Position numbers and translations under genes: made by a program. A stretch of 64,000 bases of DNA from Alphaproteobacteria bacterium (GTDB lineage: Bacteria; Pseudomonadota; Alphaproteobacteria; CACIAM-22H2), in NCBI GenBank assembly GCA_017308135.1, contig JAFKFM010000011.1:248001-312000 (forward strand), given 5' to 3'. How positions within the stretch are numbered: position 1 is the stretch's first letter; each line of letters starts with the position of its first letter. The notes below the pieces were generated by a model. It did not search any database. It saw only the letters and a list, made by a program, of their open reading frames with translations, and was not told where the DNA came from. Positions 1-8,513 of the stretch are shown piece after piece.

Positions 1-809
1 GTCTTCGCCTTCGTTCCTTCGGCGACCGTGCGCACCAGCGCTTGGTCGAATTGCGGTTCGGCGAACACGCAAATCGTTTTCGAGCGCGCGATACGGTCGC
101 GCAAACGCTGCAAGCGTTGCGCGCTGGGCCGGCGTTCGGGGCTGACGGTGATCGAGCCCGCCGGCGTCAAACCGTAGCGCTTCTCCAAATATTGAAGCGA
201 GTCGTGGAACACGATGAACGGCTTGCCGGCGAGCGGACGCAAGCTCGTGGCGAGTTCGGCGTCGAGCGCATCGAGCTTCGTCGCCAAGGCTTCGGCATTG
301 GCGCGATAGCGCGCGGCGTTGGGCGCGTCGATTTCCGACAGCGCCGCCGCGATCGCGCGGCCGAACGCGGCGGCGTTCTTCGGATCGAGGAACATATGGC
401 CGTCGATCTCGCCGTGCTTATTCCCGTGCTTATGCCCGTGTGCGTGGCCATCGCCTTCCCAGACGCCGCCTTCGCGCGCTTTGAACGTGGCCACGCCCGG
501 TGCTTCGGCCAATTCCAGCACGCGTGCGCGCTTGCCCAGCGCCTTGATCGGGCGTTCGAGGAAGCCTTCGTAATCTTCGCCGATCCAGATCACGAGATCG
601 GCTTGTTCGAGGGCGCGCGCGTCGGACGGGCGCATCGAATAGGTGTGCGGCGAACCGCCGCCGCGCACGATCGACTCCGGCGCCGCGCCCGAAACGGCGG
701 CGGCCAGCGATTGCAGCATGGGGAAGCTGGTCACGATCTTCGGCTCGGCGGCGCCGGCCGGTGCGGACAGAAGAACCAGAAATGTCGCAATTTGCAGAAG
801 CTTGCCCAT
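1..809 (-). CDS. znuA: Zinc ABC transporter, periplasmic zinc-binding protein ZnuA (partial, C-terminus outside window)
   Basis: This is the solute-binding protein that captures periplasmic Zn2+ for the ZnuBC transporter. Reading the minus strand from the ATG at 809 gives a typical Sec signal peptide (MGKLLQIATFLVLLSAPAGA), then the cluster A-I binding-protein fold. The segment SPHTYSMRPSD carries the first metal-binding His. Around residues 115-133 there is a His-rich charged loop (HAHGHKHGNKHGEIDGH), the hallmark of ZnuA rather than manganese-binding relatives, and it is followed by the GHMFLDP motif. A later segment, VFHDSLQYLEKRYGL, has the third His site. The gene is cut by the window start after about 269 codons, so roughly the last 40 residues are missing. 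It is divergent from zur-znuC-znuB across 139 bp that hold a palindromic operator candidate. Identity is secure from motifs plus context. Confidence 0.93.
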   Translation of the reverse strand, partial: MGKLLQIATFLVLLSAPAGAAEPKIVTSFPMLQSLAAAVSGAAPESIVRGGGSPHTYSMRPSDARALEQADLVIWIGEDYEGFLERPIKALGKRARVLELAEAPGVATFKAREGGVWEGDGHAHGHKHGNKHGEIDGHMFLDPKNAAAFGRAIAAALSEIDAPNAARYRANAEALATKLDALDAELATSLRPLAGKPFIVFHDSLQYLEKRYGLTPAGSITVSPERRPSAQRLQRLRDRIARSKTICVFAEPQFDQALVRTVAEGTKAK

Positions 810-914
810 GGCCGTGCCGACCTTCGTCCTAAGATGCTGAGAAATTCCGGAAATGACGCTAATGTTTCCGGTGAGCGACTTTCCCGTGCCGGAAGAGCTC
901 GCGTTATAAAGTAC

Positions 915-927
915 GATATACTATATC
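915..927. promoter_or_regulatory. Candidate Zur operator in the znuA/zur divergent promoter region
   Basis: GATATA-C-TATATC is a perfect inverted repeat (6-bp arms, 1-bp centre) in the AT-rich stretch at about 902-930, which stands out from the GC-rich surroundings. It lies 21 bp upstream of the zur start codon and about 105 bp from the znuA start. Fur-family Zur proteins bind AT-rich palindromes in znu promoters, so zinc-dependent autorepression of zur-znuCB is the natural reading. A TATAAA at 904-909 could serve as a -10 hexamer. The assignment rests on symmetry and position only. Confidence 0.5.
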
Positions 928-948
928 AAGGCCGGGAGTTCTAGTCTG

Positions 949-1437
949 ATGTCGCCGAGTTCCGCCGAGCATCACCATGCCGAACATCACGATCACGGCA
1001 AATGCGTCGCCGATGCCTTGGCCGCCGCGCGGGAAATCTGCGCCCAGCGCGGCGAGCGTTTCACCGAATTGCGCGGCCGGGTGCTGGAGCTCGTGTGGGC
1101 AAGCCATCGCCCGATCGGCGCTTATGCCGTGCTCGAACGCTTGAAATCCGATGGCCGCTCGGCCGCCCCGCCGACGGTCTATCGAGCACTCGATTTCCTG
1201 ATGGAAGTCGGGCTCGTCCACCGCATCGAATCGCTCAACGCCTATATCGGCTGCGCGCATCCCGGGGCGGCGCATTCATCGCAATTCCTGATCTGCAAGG
1301 ATTGCGGCACGGCGGAGGAACTCGAATCCCCGGCGATCGACGCGGCCTTGGCCGCCGCCGCCGGCGATCACGGATTCAAACTCGCGGGCCGCGTGGTCGA
1401 ATTGTCGGGCACTTGTAAGAACTGTTCGGGATCGTGA
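949..1437 (+). CDS. zur: Fur-family zinc uptake regulator Zur
   Basis: Cytoplasmic Zn2+-sensing repressor of the Fur superfamily, 162 aa. The N-terminus has a short His-rich tract ([12 protein letters not shown]). The winged-helix DNA-binding domain follows at about residues 25-90, with [20 protein letters not shown] as the recognition-helix and wing signature. The dimerisation domain contains two CxxC pairs (CKDCG and CKNC at the C-terminus) for the structural zinc and the [10 protein letters not shown] segment for regulatory metal. Zur rather than Fur is chosen because the gene overlaps znuC by 4 nt and is divergent from znuA. The start is the ATG at 949. Autoregulation through the 915-927 palindrome is likely. 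Confidence 0.92.
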   Translation: MSPSSAEHHHAEHHDHGKCVADALAAAREICAQRGERFTELRGRVLELVWASHRPIGAYAVLERLKSDGRSAAPPTVYRALDFLMEVGLVHRIESLNAYIGCAHPGAAHSSQFLICKDCGTAEELESPAIDAALAAAAGDHGFKLAGRVVELSGTCKNCSGS

Positions 1438-2210
1438 CCGGCTACGCGATCGAAGGACGGGGCCTCGTCAAACGATTCGCCGATCGCGTGGTCGTCGATC
1501 ATGTCGATATCGGCGCCAAGCCCGGCGAAATCGTCACGCTGATCGGCCCCAATGGCGCGGGCAAGACCTTACTGCTGAAAATGCTGCTCGGCCTTGTGGC
1601 ACCCGACAGCGGCACGATCGCGCGTTCGCCGGGTTTGCGCGTGGGCTACATGCCCCAGAAACTCGCCGTCGATCCCAATCTGCCGATTTCGGTGGCGCGT
1701 TTCGTCGGTCTTGCCGGGAAGGGCGATGTCGCGGCGTCGCTCGAAACGGCCGGCGTGGCGGATATGGCGGGCGCGCCGATGGCCGGTCTGTCGGGCGGCG
1801 AGATGCAGCGCGTGTTGCTGGCGCGCGCCTTGATGCGCGATCCGCAATTGCTGGTGCTGGACGAGCCCGCGCAAGGCGTCGATGTCACCGGCCAGGACGC
1901 GCTTTACGCGCTGGTCGGACGCTTGCGCGACCAAACCAACTGCGCCGTGCTGCTGGTCAGCCACGATCTGCATTTGGTGATGGCGCGGTCCGATCGCGTC
2001 GTGTGTCTCAACACCCATGTGTGCTGCACGGGCCAGCCCGAAACGGTTGGGCGCGATCCGGCTTTCGCGGCGCTGTTTGGTGCGCGCGCGGGCGAGAGCT
2101 TGGCGCTCTATCGCCATCATCACGATCACGTCCACGATACGCATGGCCATGTGCATCACGCGCATGAGCATGCGCATCCGCATTCCCACGACGGTCACCG
2201 CCATGGATGA
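1434..2210 (+). CDS. znuC: Zinc ABC transporter ATP-binding protein ZnuC
   Basis: ATPase subunit of the high-affinity zinc importer, 258 aa, on the inner face of the membrane. It shows a Walker A motif (GPNGAGKT, about residues 38-45), the ABC signature LSGGEMQR, a Walker B ending in [12 protein letters not shown], and the H-loop in [10 protein letters not shown]. The last 35 residues are unusually rich in His (alternating HxH with Asp and Glu), a feature of some ZnuC proteins thought to bind zinc. It starts at GTG 1434, overlapping the zur stop codon (GTGA), and its last codons overlap the znuB start, so zur-znuC-znuB is one translationally coupled operon. Confidence 0.94.
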   Translation: MTGYAIEGRGLVKRFADRVVVDHVDIGAKPGEIVTLIGPNGAGKTLLLKMLLGLVAPDSGTIARSPGLRVGYMPQKLAVDPNLPISVARFVGLAGKGDVAASLETAGVADMAGAPMAGLSGGEMQRVLLARALMRDPQLLVLDEPAQGVDVTGQDALYALVGRLRDQTNCAVLLVSHDLHLVMARSDRVVCLNTHVCCTGQPETVGRDPAFAALFGARAGESLALYRHHHDHVHDTHGHVHHAHEHAHPHSHDGHRHG

Positions 2211-2988
2211 ATTTCTGTGGCGCGCCGGGGCGGCCGGTTTGGGGCTTGCCGTCATCGCCGGGCCGCTCGGCAGTTTCGTCGTCTGGCGGCGGCTCGCGTT
2301 TTTCGGCGATGCGCTGGCGCATTCCGCGCTGTTGGGCTTGGCGCTCGGCTTCGTGCTGCGGGTCGAGCCCGCCATCGCCATCGCGGTTCTCTGCGCGGCC
2401 TTCGCGTTGGTTTTGACCGGCCTGTTGTCGCGCGCCAAATTGCCGCCGGACACGTTGCTGTCGATCGCCGCGTTCACGACGTTGTCGTTGGGCTTGATCG
2501 CGCTCGCTTTCGTCGAAACCTTGCGCGTCGATCTGATCTCCTATTTGTTCGGCGACATTCTGTCGGTGACGCGCACCGATGTCGCGATGGTGTGGGGCGG
2601 GGCGTTGCTGGCGCTGGCCGTCTTGATCGCGATCTGGCGGCCCTTGCTGGCGGCGAGCGTGGACGAGGATCTGGCGCGCGTCGAAGGTGTCGATACCGGC
2701 CGCGTGCGGCTTGCCTTCGTGCTGCTGCTGGCTTTGGTTGTTGCGCTGGCGATGAAGATCGTCGGCGTGTTGCTGGTCACCGCCTTGCTGGTGATCCCGG
2801 CGGCCGCCGCGCGCCGCTTCGCCCAGGGACCCGAAGCGATGGCGATCTATGCCGGGGCGATCGGCGCGATCGCCGTCGTCGGCGGCCTATTCGCGTCGCT
2901 AAAGCTCGACACGCCTTCGGGCCCGTCGGTCGTGGTCGCGGCGGCGATGATTTTCGCGGCGACGCTGCTGTTCAAACGTCGCGCTTGA
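2203..2988 (+). CDS. znuB: Zinc ABC transporter permease ZnuB
   Basis: Integral membrane subunit of the zinc importer, ABC-3 family, 261 aa with about eight hydrophobic segments. Characteristic family stretches are the N-terminal [26 protein letters not shown] and the region [16 protein letters not shown] near the C-terminus. The ATG at 2203 lies inside the end of znuC (8-bp overlap), giving tight coupling of ATPase and permease synthesis. The 3' end overlaps that of the convergent heme A synthase gene by 17 bp, so there is no room for a separate terminator. Confidence 0.94.
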   Translation: MDEFLWRAGAAGLGLAVIAGPLGSFVVWRRLAFFGDALAHSALLGLALGFVLRVEPAIAIAVLCAAFALVLTGLLSRAKLPPDTLLSIAAFTTLSLGLIALAFVETLRVDLISYLFGDILSVTRTDVAMVWGGALLALAVLIAIWRPLLAASVDEDLARVEGVDTGRVRLAFVLLLALVVALAMKIVGVLLVTALLVIPAAAARRFAQGPEAMAIYAGAIGAIAVVGGLFASLKLDTPSGPSVVVAAAMIFAATLLFKRRA

Positions 2989-4018
2989 TACCGGCGGCGT
3001 GTGCGGCGGCGATGGCGGCGGTCAGCAGGATCACCGCCCCCGCTTGATGCGCGGCGGCGAGCGCCAGCGGCACCCATAGCAGCAGCGTGGCGATACCCAG
3101 GCCCGCCTGCGCCACCGCGACGATCGCCGGCAGGGCGGTCCAGCAACCGTCGTAACGCCAGGTGCGCCACGCGAACAGTATCGCGGCCAGCGCCGTGGCG
3201 ATGCCGAGCCAACGATGGTTGAACTGCACGGCGATCACGTTGTCGAACACATTGCGCCACGCCGGATCGATGTCGAAATAGCCCGCGGGGAAGAAGCGCC
3301 CATCCATCAACGGAAACGTGTTGTGCGTCATCCCGGCATCGAGACCGGCGACCAACGCGCCCGCCATCACGGTGACGAAGACGAGCACCGTCAACGCCAG
3401 CCCCGCCTTGCGTGCCGGGCACGTTTCGCGGGGCCCGCGCAACAGATCAAACGCGACCCACAAGACCAGCATATGGATGACCAGCGCTAAGCCCAGATGC
3501 GCGGCGAGCCTGATATGGCTGACCGCCACCATCGACTCGCGCAAACCCGACGTGACCATCCACCAGCCGACGAAGCCTTGAAGGCCGCCAAGCGCGAAAA
3601 TGCCGGCGAGCTTCAGCGCGAGTTTGCCGCGCACAACCCCGCTCCACAGGAACCACAGGAACGGCAGGAAGAAGACAAGGCCGATCAACCGGCCCCACAG
3701 CCGGTGGAACCATTCCCAGAAGAAAATGGTTTTGAACTCGGCGAGCGTCATGCCGGCGTTGAGCAGCTTGTACTGGTCGATCTGGCGGTATTGGTCGAAA
3801 GCGCGCTGCCATTCGACATCGGTCAGCGGCGGCAGGGCGCCGGTGACGGGCCGCCATTCGACGATCGACAGGCCGGATTCGGTCAATCGCGTGATCCCGC
3901 CGATCACGACCATGGCGAAGATCATCGCGGCGCAAACGAACAGCCAATAGGCAACCGCCCGCTTCGGATCGCGGTATTCAGTTACGCCGGCTGTCACAGT
4001 AGAGCTGGTCATGGCCAT
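2972..4018 (-). CDS. ctaA: Heme A synthase (COX15/CtaA family)
   Basis: Membrane enzyme that oxidises the C8 methyl group of heme O to give heme A for aa3-type cytochrome oxidase, 348 aa. It has about eight transmembrane helices in two pseudo-symmetric four-helix halves. The conserved heme-ligand histidines are visible in EWFHRLWGR, SHIRLAAHLG, FNHRWLG and AAHQAGA, and the N-terminus has the family signature GGITRLTESGLSIVEWRPVTG. Three starts are close together (TTG 4021, ATG 4018, ATG 4012); the ATG at 4018 is used here. It is divergent from the marR-fpr pair. No other cytochrome oxidase gene is in the window, so it is an isolated member of the pathway. Confidence 0.95.
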   Translation of the reverse strand: MAMTSSTVTAGVTEYRDPKRAVAYWLFVCAAMIFAMVVIGGITRLTESGLSIVEWRPVTGALPPLTDVEWQRAFDQYRQIDQYKLLNAGMTLAEFKTIFFWEWFHRLWGRLIGLVFFLPFLWFLWSGVVRGKLALKLAGIFALGGLQGFVGWWMVTSGLRESMVAVSHIRLAAHLGLALVIHMLVLWVAFDLLRGPRETCPARKAGLALTVLVFVTVMAGALVAGLDAGMTHNTFPLMDGRFFPAGYFDIDPAWRNVFDNVIAVQFNHRWLGIATALAAILFAWRTWRYDGCWTALPAIVAVAQAGLGIATLLLWVPLALAAAHQAGAVILLTAAIAAAHAAGIKRDV

Positions 4019-4038
4019 CAAATAATCCGGGACCGGGC

Positions 4039-4587
4039 ATGAAAAAAGACCTGTGGACAGTCCATACGTCCACGAACAGTATCGCGTTCCTTATGCAGTC
4101 GCTGCCCAAAACCGCGCCAGCCCCGGCATCGCCTCCGGCCGAAACGGAATCCGGCTATGGCCTGGAATCGCAGATCGGCCATTTGTTGCGCCGCGCGCAT
4201 CAGCGCCATACGGCGTTTTTCGAAAAGGGCCTCGGCGATCTCGACCTCACCACCACGCAATTCGCGGCGTTGGTGAAGATCGGCGATCGCGGCGAGGTCT
4301 CGCAAAATCTCCTCGGCCGATTGACGGCGATGGATCCCGCGACGATCCAGGGCGTGATCCAGCGCTTGATGGGGCGCGGGCTCATCGAACGCCGCCCCGA
4401 TCCCGCCGACAAGCGCGCGACGCTGCTGCGCCTCACCGATGACGGTCTCGCCTTGATGCGCGAAGCCGTGAAGCGCGCGCGCAGCGTTTCAGAAGCGACA
4501 CTCGCCCCCGTCCAAGGGGCGGAGCGTGAAACCCTGCTGGCGCTGTTGCGCAAGCTGACCGATCTCAACGTAGCGTCCGGACAATGA
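4039..4587 (+). CDS. MarR-family transcriptional regulator
   Basis: Winged-helix regulator of the MarR type, 182 aa from ATG 4039, or 164 aa from the internal ATG at 4093, which would remove a low-complexity Pro/Ala-rich extension. The core LRRAHQRHTAFFEK...LTTTQFAALVKI is followed by the recognition region MDPATIQGVIQRLMGRGLIER and the wing RRPDPADKRATLLRLT. MarR proteins bind DNA as dimers and release it on ligand binding or oxidation; the ligand here is unknown. The stop overlaps the start of the following ferredoxin-NADP reductase gene (ATGA), so the two are co-translated. A redox or oxidative-stress role is a guess from that neighbour. Confidence 0.82.
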   Translation: MKKDLWTVHTSTNSIAFLMQSLPKTAPAPASPPAETESGYGLESQIGHLLRRAHQRHTAFFEKGLGDLDLTTTQFAALVKIGDRGEVSQNLLGRLTAMDPATIQGVIQRLMGRGLIERRPDPADKRATLLRLTDDGLALMREAVKRARSVSEATLAPVQGAERETLLALLRKLTDLNVASGQ

Positions 4588-5360
4588 GCAGCCCGTATTA
4601 CGAAGCCGAAGTGAAGACGGTCCATCATTGGACCGATCGTCTGTTCTCGTTCACCACGTCGCGCGAGCCCGCGGTGCGCTTTCTCAACGGTCAATTCGTG
4701 ATGATCGGCCTTCCGGTCGACGGCAAGCCGTTGGTGCGCGCCTATTCGGTCGTCAGCGCGAATTACGAGGAACATCTCGAATTCCTGTCGATCAGCGTGC
4801 CCGACGGCCCGCTGACCTCGCGCCTGTGCCACATCAAGCCGGGCGACAAGGTTTTGGTCGGTCGCAAGGCGACCGGCACGCTGCTGATCGACAATCTCGA
4901 ACCCGGCCGCAATCTCTATCTCGTCGGCACGGGCACCGGTCTGGCGCCGTTCATGAGCATCGTGCGCGATCCCGAAACCTACGAGCGTTTCGAGAAAATC
5001 GTGCTGATGCATGGCTGCCGCGAGGTTGCCGAGCTCGCCTACGCGGACTATCTCGAAAAGGAACTGCCGAACCATGAGCTGATCGGCGAGATGGTGCGCG
5101 ACAAGCTGCTCTATTTCCCGACCGTGACGCGCGAAGGTTTCCGCAACCAAGGCCGCGTCACCGATCTGATCGAACAGGGCGAAGTCGAAAAGAAGCTGGG
5201 CTTGCCCAAGCTCGACGCCGCCCATGATCGCGCGATGATCTGCGGCAGCCCCGCTTTGCTCGCCGATTTCGTCGCGATCCTGAAGGGCCGCGGTTTCGTC
5301 GAAGGAAACTCTTCCAAGCCCGGAACGTATGTCGTCGAACGCGCCTTCGTCGAAAAGTAA
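4584..5360 (+). CDS. fpr: Ferredoxin--NADP reductase (Fpr type)
   Basis: Soluble FAD enzyme moving electrons between NADPH and ferredoxin or flavodoxin, 258 aa, the usual length for bacterial subclass I Fpr. The FAD-binding barrel contains the motif RAYSVVSA (RxYS), and the following nucleotide-binding domain has the GTGTGLAPFMS phosphate-binding loop at about residues 111-121. The segment MICGSPALL is the NADP-site CGSP motif, and the protein ends in VERAFVEK, the short aromatic-containing tail of the Fpr family. It overlaps the upstream marR by 4 nt and stops 38 bp before the next ABC operon. Confidence 0.92.
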   Translation: MSSPYYEAEVKTVHHWTDRLFSFTTSREPAVRFLNGQFVMIGLPVDGKPLVRAYSVVSANYEEHLEFLSISVPDGPLTSRLCHIKPGDKVLVGRKATGTLLIDNLEPGRNLYLVGTGTGLAPFMSIVRDPETYERFEKIVLMHGCREVAELAYADYLEKELPNHELIGEMVRDKLLYFPTVTREGFRNQGRVTDLIEQGEVEKKLGLPKLDAAHDRAMICGSPALLADFVAILKGRGFVEGNSSKPGTYVVERAFVEK

Positions 5361-5398
5361 CGAAATCCCCCCTCCATCCTCCCAAGGAGAATAGAGAT

Positions 5399-6616
5399 AT
5401 GACCCTCAAGCGACGCGAACTTCTGGCGGGTACCGCCGCGGCGGGCGTCCTGCTTGGTTCGCCGACGATCCTGCGCGCCCAAAACGCGCCGATCCGCATC
5501 GGCGAGATCAACTCCTATTCCACGCAAGCGGCCTTCCTCGGCCCTTATCGCAATGGCTGGAACCTGGCGCTGGACGAAGCGAACGCGTCGGGCGGCATCG
5601 ACGGCCGCCGCCTCGAAACGTTGTTCCGCGACGACGCGGGCAAGCCCGAGGACGCCGTGCGCCATGCGGGCGAACTCGTCGCGGCCGAGAAAGTCGATCT
5701 GCTCGCCGGCGGCTATCTTTCCAATATCGGCCTCGCCATCGCGGGCTACGCCAAGCAGAACAAGAAGCTCTACGTGGCGTCGGAGCCGCTGACCGATGCG
5801 ATCGTGTGGAGCCAGGGCAATCGCTACACGTTCCGCCTGCGCCCCTCGACCTATATGCAGGCGGCGATGCTGGTCGAAGAAGCGGCGAAGCTGCCGATCA
5901 CGCGCTGGGCGACGATCGCGCCCAACTACGAATACGGCCAGTCGGCGGTGAAGTGGTTCAAGGAATTGCTCGCCCGGAAGAAGCCCGGCGTGCAATTCGT
6001 GGCCGAGCAATTCCCGGCCTTGGGCCGCATCGACGCGGGCGCCACGGTCCAGGCGATCGCCGCGGCGAATCCCGAAGGTATCTTCAACGTCACCTTCGGC
6101 GCCGATCTCGCCAATCTCGTGCGCCAGGGCAATACGCGCGGTCTGTTCGAACGCCGCGCGGTCGCCTCGGTGCTGACGGGCGAGCCCGAATATCTCGACC
6201 CGCTGGCCGACGAAGCGCCGGAAGGCTGGATCGTCACCGGCTATCCCTGGGATCAGGTGAACACGCCGAACCACACGAAGTTCCGCAACGCCTATCGCGC
6301 GAAGTTCAACGACTATCCGCGCCTCGGCTCGGTCGTCGGTTACGACACGGTCAACGCCATCGTCACGATGCTGCGCCAAAGCCGCACGGTCGACACCGAA
6401 AAGATGGTCGACGCGATGGAAGGCTTGAAGTTCCAAAGCGCGTTCGGCGACGTGGAATTCCGCAAGATCGACCACCAGGCCACGCTGGGCGCTTTCGTCG
6501 GCAAGACGAAGCTCGTGAACGGCAAAGGCACGATGGTCGATTGGCGCTATGCCGACGGCAAGGACTACCTGCCGTCCGACGCGGAAGTCGCGGCGATGCG
6601 GCCCAAGGACGCCTGA
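5399..6616 (+). CDS. Branched-chain amino acid-type ABC transporter, periplasmic substrate-binding protein
   Basis: Solute receptor of the HAAT/LivJ type (Peripla_BP_6 fold), 405 aa. The N-terminus LKRRELLAGTAAAGVLL followed by LRAQ is a twin-arginine-like export signal, common for this family in alphaproteobacteria. The mature part opens with IRIGEINSYSTQAAFLGPYRNGW and contains the NxxGGIDGR region typical of Liv-type receptors. A strong Shine-Dalgarno (AAGGAGA at about 5383) precedes the ATG. It heads an operon encoding a fused permease and two ATPases. The true substrate is not predictable: this family also carries amides, aromatic acids, urea and short peptides. Confidence 0.88.
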   Translation: MTLKRRELLAGTAAAGVLLGSPTILRAQNAPIRIGEINSYSTQAAFLGPYRNGWNLALDEANASGGIDGRRLETLFRDDAGKPEDAVRHAGELVAAEKVDLLAGGYLSNIGLAIAGYAKQNKKLYVASEPLTDAIVWSQGNRYTFRLRPSTYMQAAMLVEEAAKLPITRWATIAPNYEYGQSAVKWFKELLARKKPGVQFVAEQFPALGRIDAGATVQAIAAANPEGIFNVTFGADLANLVRQGNTRGLFERRAVASVLTGEPEYLDPLADEAPEGWIVTGYPWDQVNTPNHTKFRNAYRAKFNDYPRLGSVVGYDTVNAIVTMLRQSRTVDTEKMVDAMEGLKFQSAFGDVEFRKIDHQATLGAFVGKTKLVNGKGTMVDWRYADGKDYLPSDAEVAAMRPKDA

Positions 6617-6638
6617 TCGGCGTCTTCGGGACGCGGCC

Positions 6639-8513
6639 TTGTCCGCGCTCGCCGTCCAGTTCCTGAACGGGCTCGCCAGCGCGTCCGCGCTATTCCTGGT
6701 CGCGTGCGGCTTGTCGATCATTTTCGGCGTCAGCCGGATCGTCAATTTCGCGCATGGCTCGTTCTACATGCTGGGCGCCTATCTCGCCTGGACGTTGACG
6801 CGCGGGCTCGGCTGGGTCGGCTACGGCCCGCTCGGCTTTTGGGGCGGCATTCTCGTTGCCGCCTTGATTGTCGGTCTGATCGGCGTGTTGATCGAATTGG
6901 TTCTGCTCCGGCGCATCTATCAAGCGCCGGAGCTGTTCCAATTGCTCGCGACCTTCGGCGTCGTTCTCGTCGTTCAAGACGTGACGATGGCGATCTGGGG
7001 GGCGCAGGATCTGCTCGGGCCCCGCGCGCCGGGCTTGCGCGGCGCCATCGACGTGATGGGCCAGCGTTTCCCCGAATACGAGATGCTGCTGATTCTGATC
7101 GGTCCCGTCGTGCTGGGATTGCTCTGGCTTCTGTTCAACCGCACGCGCTGGGGCACGCTGGTGCGCGCGGCGACGGCGGATCGCGAGATGGTCGCGGCCT
7201 TGGGCGTGGATCAGCGCAAGCTGTTCACGTCCGTCTTCTTCCTCGGCACGTTTCTGGCGGCGCTGGGCGGCGGGCTGCAATTGCCGCGCGAGCCCGTGCA
7301 ACTCCATATGGATATGGCGATCATCGCCGATGCCTTCGTCGTCGTGGTCGTCGGCGGCATGGGTAGCGTGGGCGGCGCCTATCTTGCCGCGTTGCTGATC
7401 GCGCAATTGCAGGCCTTCATGCTGCTGGTCCCGGATTTCGAAATCGCGGGGCTGACCATTTCCATCGCCAAGATGACGCTGATCCCCAGCTTCCTGGTCA
7501 TGGCGGTGGTGCTGATCGCGCGGCCCTATGGCTTGCTGGGTAAGGCGCCGAGCCATGCGCGAACGCAAGCGAGCGTCGAGCCCGTGGTGCGCGCCACGCC
7601 GCCGATCCTCGCGAAACTCGGTTTCGCCAGCGTGGCGGCGATGATCCTGCTGCCGCTGATCGCCGACGAATACGGGCTGATGGTCGCGACCGAGATTCTG
7701 ATCTTCGTGCTGATGGCGGCGAGCCTGCATTTCATGATGGGGCCGGGCGGCATGGCCTCGTTCGGTCACGCCGCCTATTTCGGCCTCGGCGCCTATGGCG
7801 CCGCCCTCGCCGCCAAACATTTCGACGTGCCGATGGAAGCGGGGCTGGTCGCGGGGCCGGTGCTGGCCGCCCTCGGCGGTATTCTGTTCGGCTGGTTCTG
7901 CGTGCGCCTCTCAGGCGTTTATCTCGCCATGCTCACGCTCGCTTTCGCGCAAATCGTCTGGTCGATCGCCTTCCAATGGGTCGCGGTCACCGGCGGCGAT
8001 AACGGCGTGCTGGGCGTCTGGCCGTCGATCGGCAAGACCGAATTTTTCTATTTGAGCCTCGCCTTCGCCGTGATCGGCGTGTTGCTGCTGCGCCGGGCGA
8101 TCTATTCGCCCTTCGGCTACGCGCTGCGCGGCGCCCGCGATTCAGCTTTGCGCGCCGATGCGATCGGCATCGACGTGAAACGCGTCCAATGGGCCGCCTT
8201 CGCCATCGCCGCGAGCTTCGCCGGCCTGGCGGGCGCGTTGTTCGCGTATTTCAAGGGAAGCGTCTTTCCGACCTATGCCGCGATCCCAAAATCGGTCGAC
8301 GCGCTGATGATGGTGTTGCTGGGCGGCGTGCAGACGATCTCCGGCCCGCTGGTCGGCGCCGTCGTCTATATGGGCCTGCACGAACAACTCGTGCGCGTGA
8401 CCGAGCTGTGGCGCCTGGTGCTGGGGCTCGCGATCATCGCGCTGGTGCTCGCCTTCCCGCAAGGGATCGCGGGATTCGCCGCCAAACGCTGGGCGAAGGC
8501 GGAGGACGCATGA
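6639..8513 (+). CDS. Fused LivH-LivM branched-chain amino acid-type ABC permease
   Basis: One 624-aa polypeptide carries both permease subunits that are normally separate. The first half (about residues 1-300) is LivH-like, with GLSIIFGVSRIVNFAHGSFYMLGAY and VVVVGGMGSVGGAYLAALLI. A short linker rich in charged residues (about 305-330) leads into a LivM-like half containing MGPGGMASFGHAAYFGLGAYGAAL, LRGARDSALRADAIGID and LGGVQTISGPLVGAVVY. No ATG is available near the family start; TTG 6639 gives the expected N-terminus, while the upstream in-frame ATG at 6549 lies inside the receptor gene. The 3' end overlaps the livG-like start by 4 nt. Confidence 0.9.
   Translation: MSALAVQFLNGLASASALFLVACGLSIIFGVSRIVNFAHGSFYMLGAYLAWTLTRGLGWVGYGPLGFWGGILVAALIVGLIGVLIELVLLRRIYQAPELFQLLATFGVVLVVQDVTMAIWGAQDLLGPRAPGLRGAIDVMGQRFPEYEMLLILIGPVVLGLLWLLFNRTRWGTLVRAATADREMVAALGVDQRKLFTSVFFLGTFLAALGGGLQLPREPVQLHMDMAIIADAFVVVVVGGMGSVGGAYLAALLIAQLQAFMLLVPDFEIAGLTISIAKMTLIPSFLVMAVVLIARPYGLLGKAPSHARTQASVEPVVRATPPILAKLGFASVAAMILLPLIADEYGLMVATEILIFVLMAASLHFMMGPGGMASFGHAAYFGLGAYGAALAAKHFDVPMEAGLVAGPVLAALGGILFGWFCVRLSGVYLAMLTLAFAQIVWSIAFQWVAVTGGDNGVLGVWPSIGKTEFFYLSLAFAVIGVLLLRRAIYSPFGYALRGARDSALRADAIGIDVKRVQWAAFAIAASFAGLAGALFAYFKGSVFPTYAAIPKSVDALMMVLLGGVQTISGPLVGAVVYMGLHEQLVRVTELWRLVLGLAIIALVLAFPQGIAGFAAKRWAKAEDA

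Noticed and set aside
949..1437. Fur (iron) identity for the Fur-family regulator
   Set aside because: Operon overlap with znuC and divergence from znuA make Zur much more likely.
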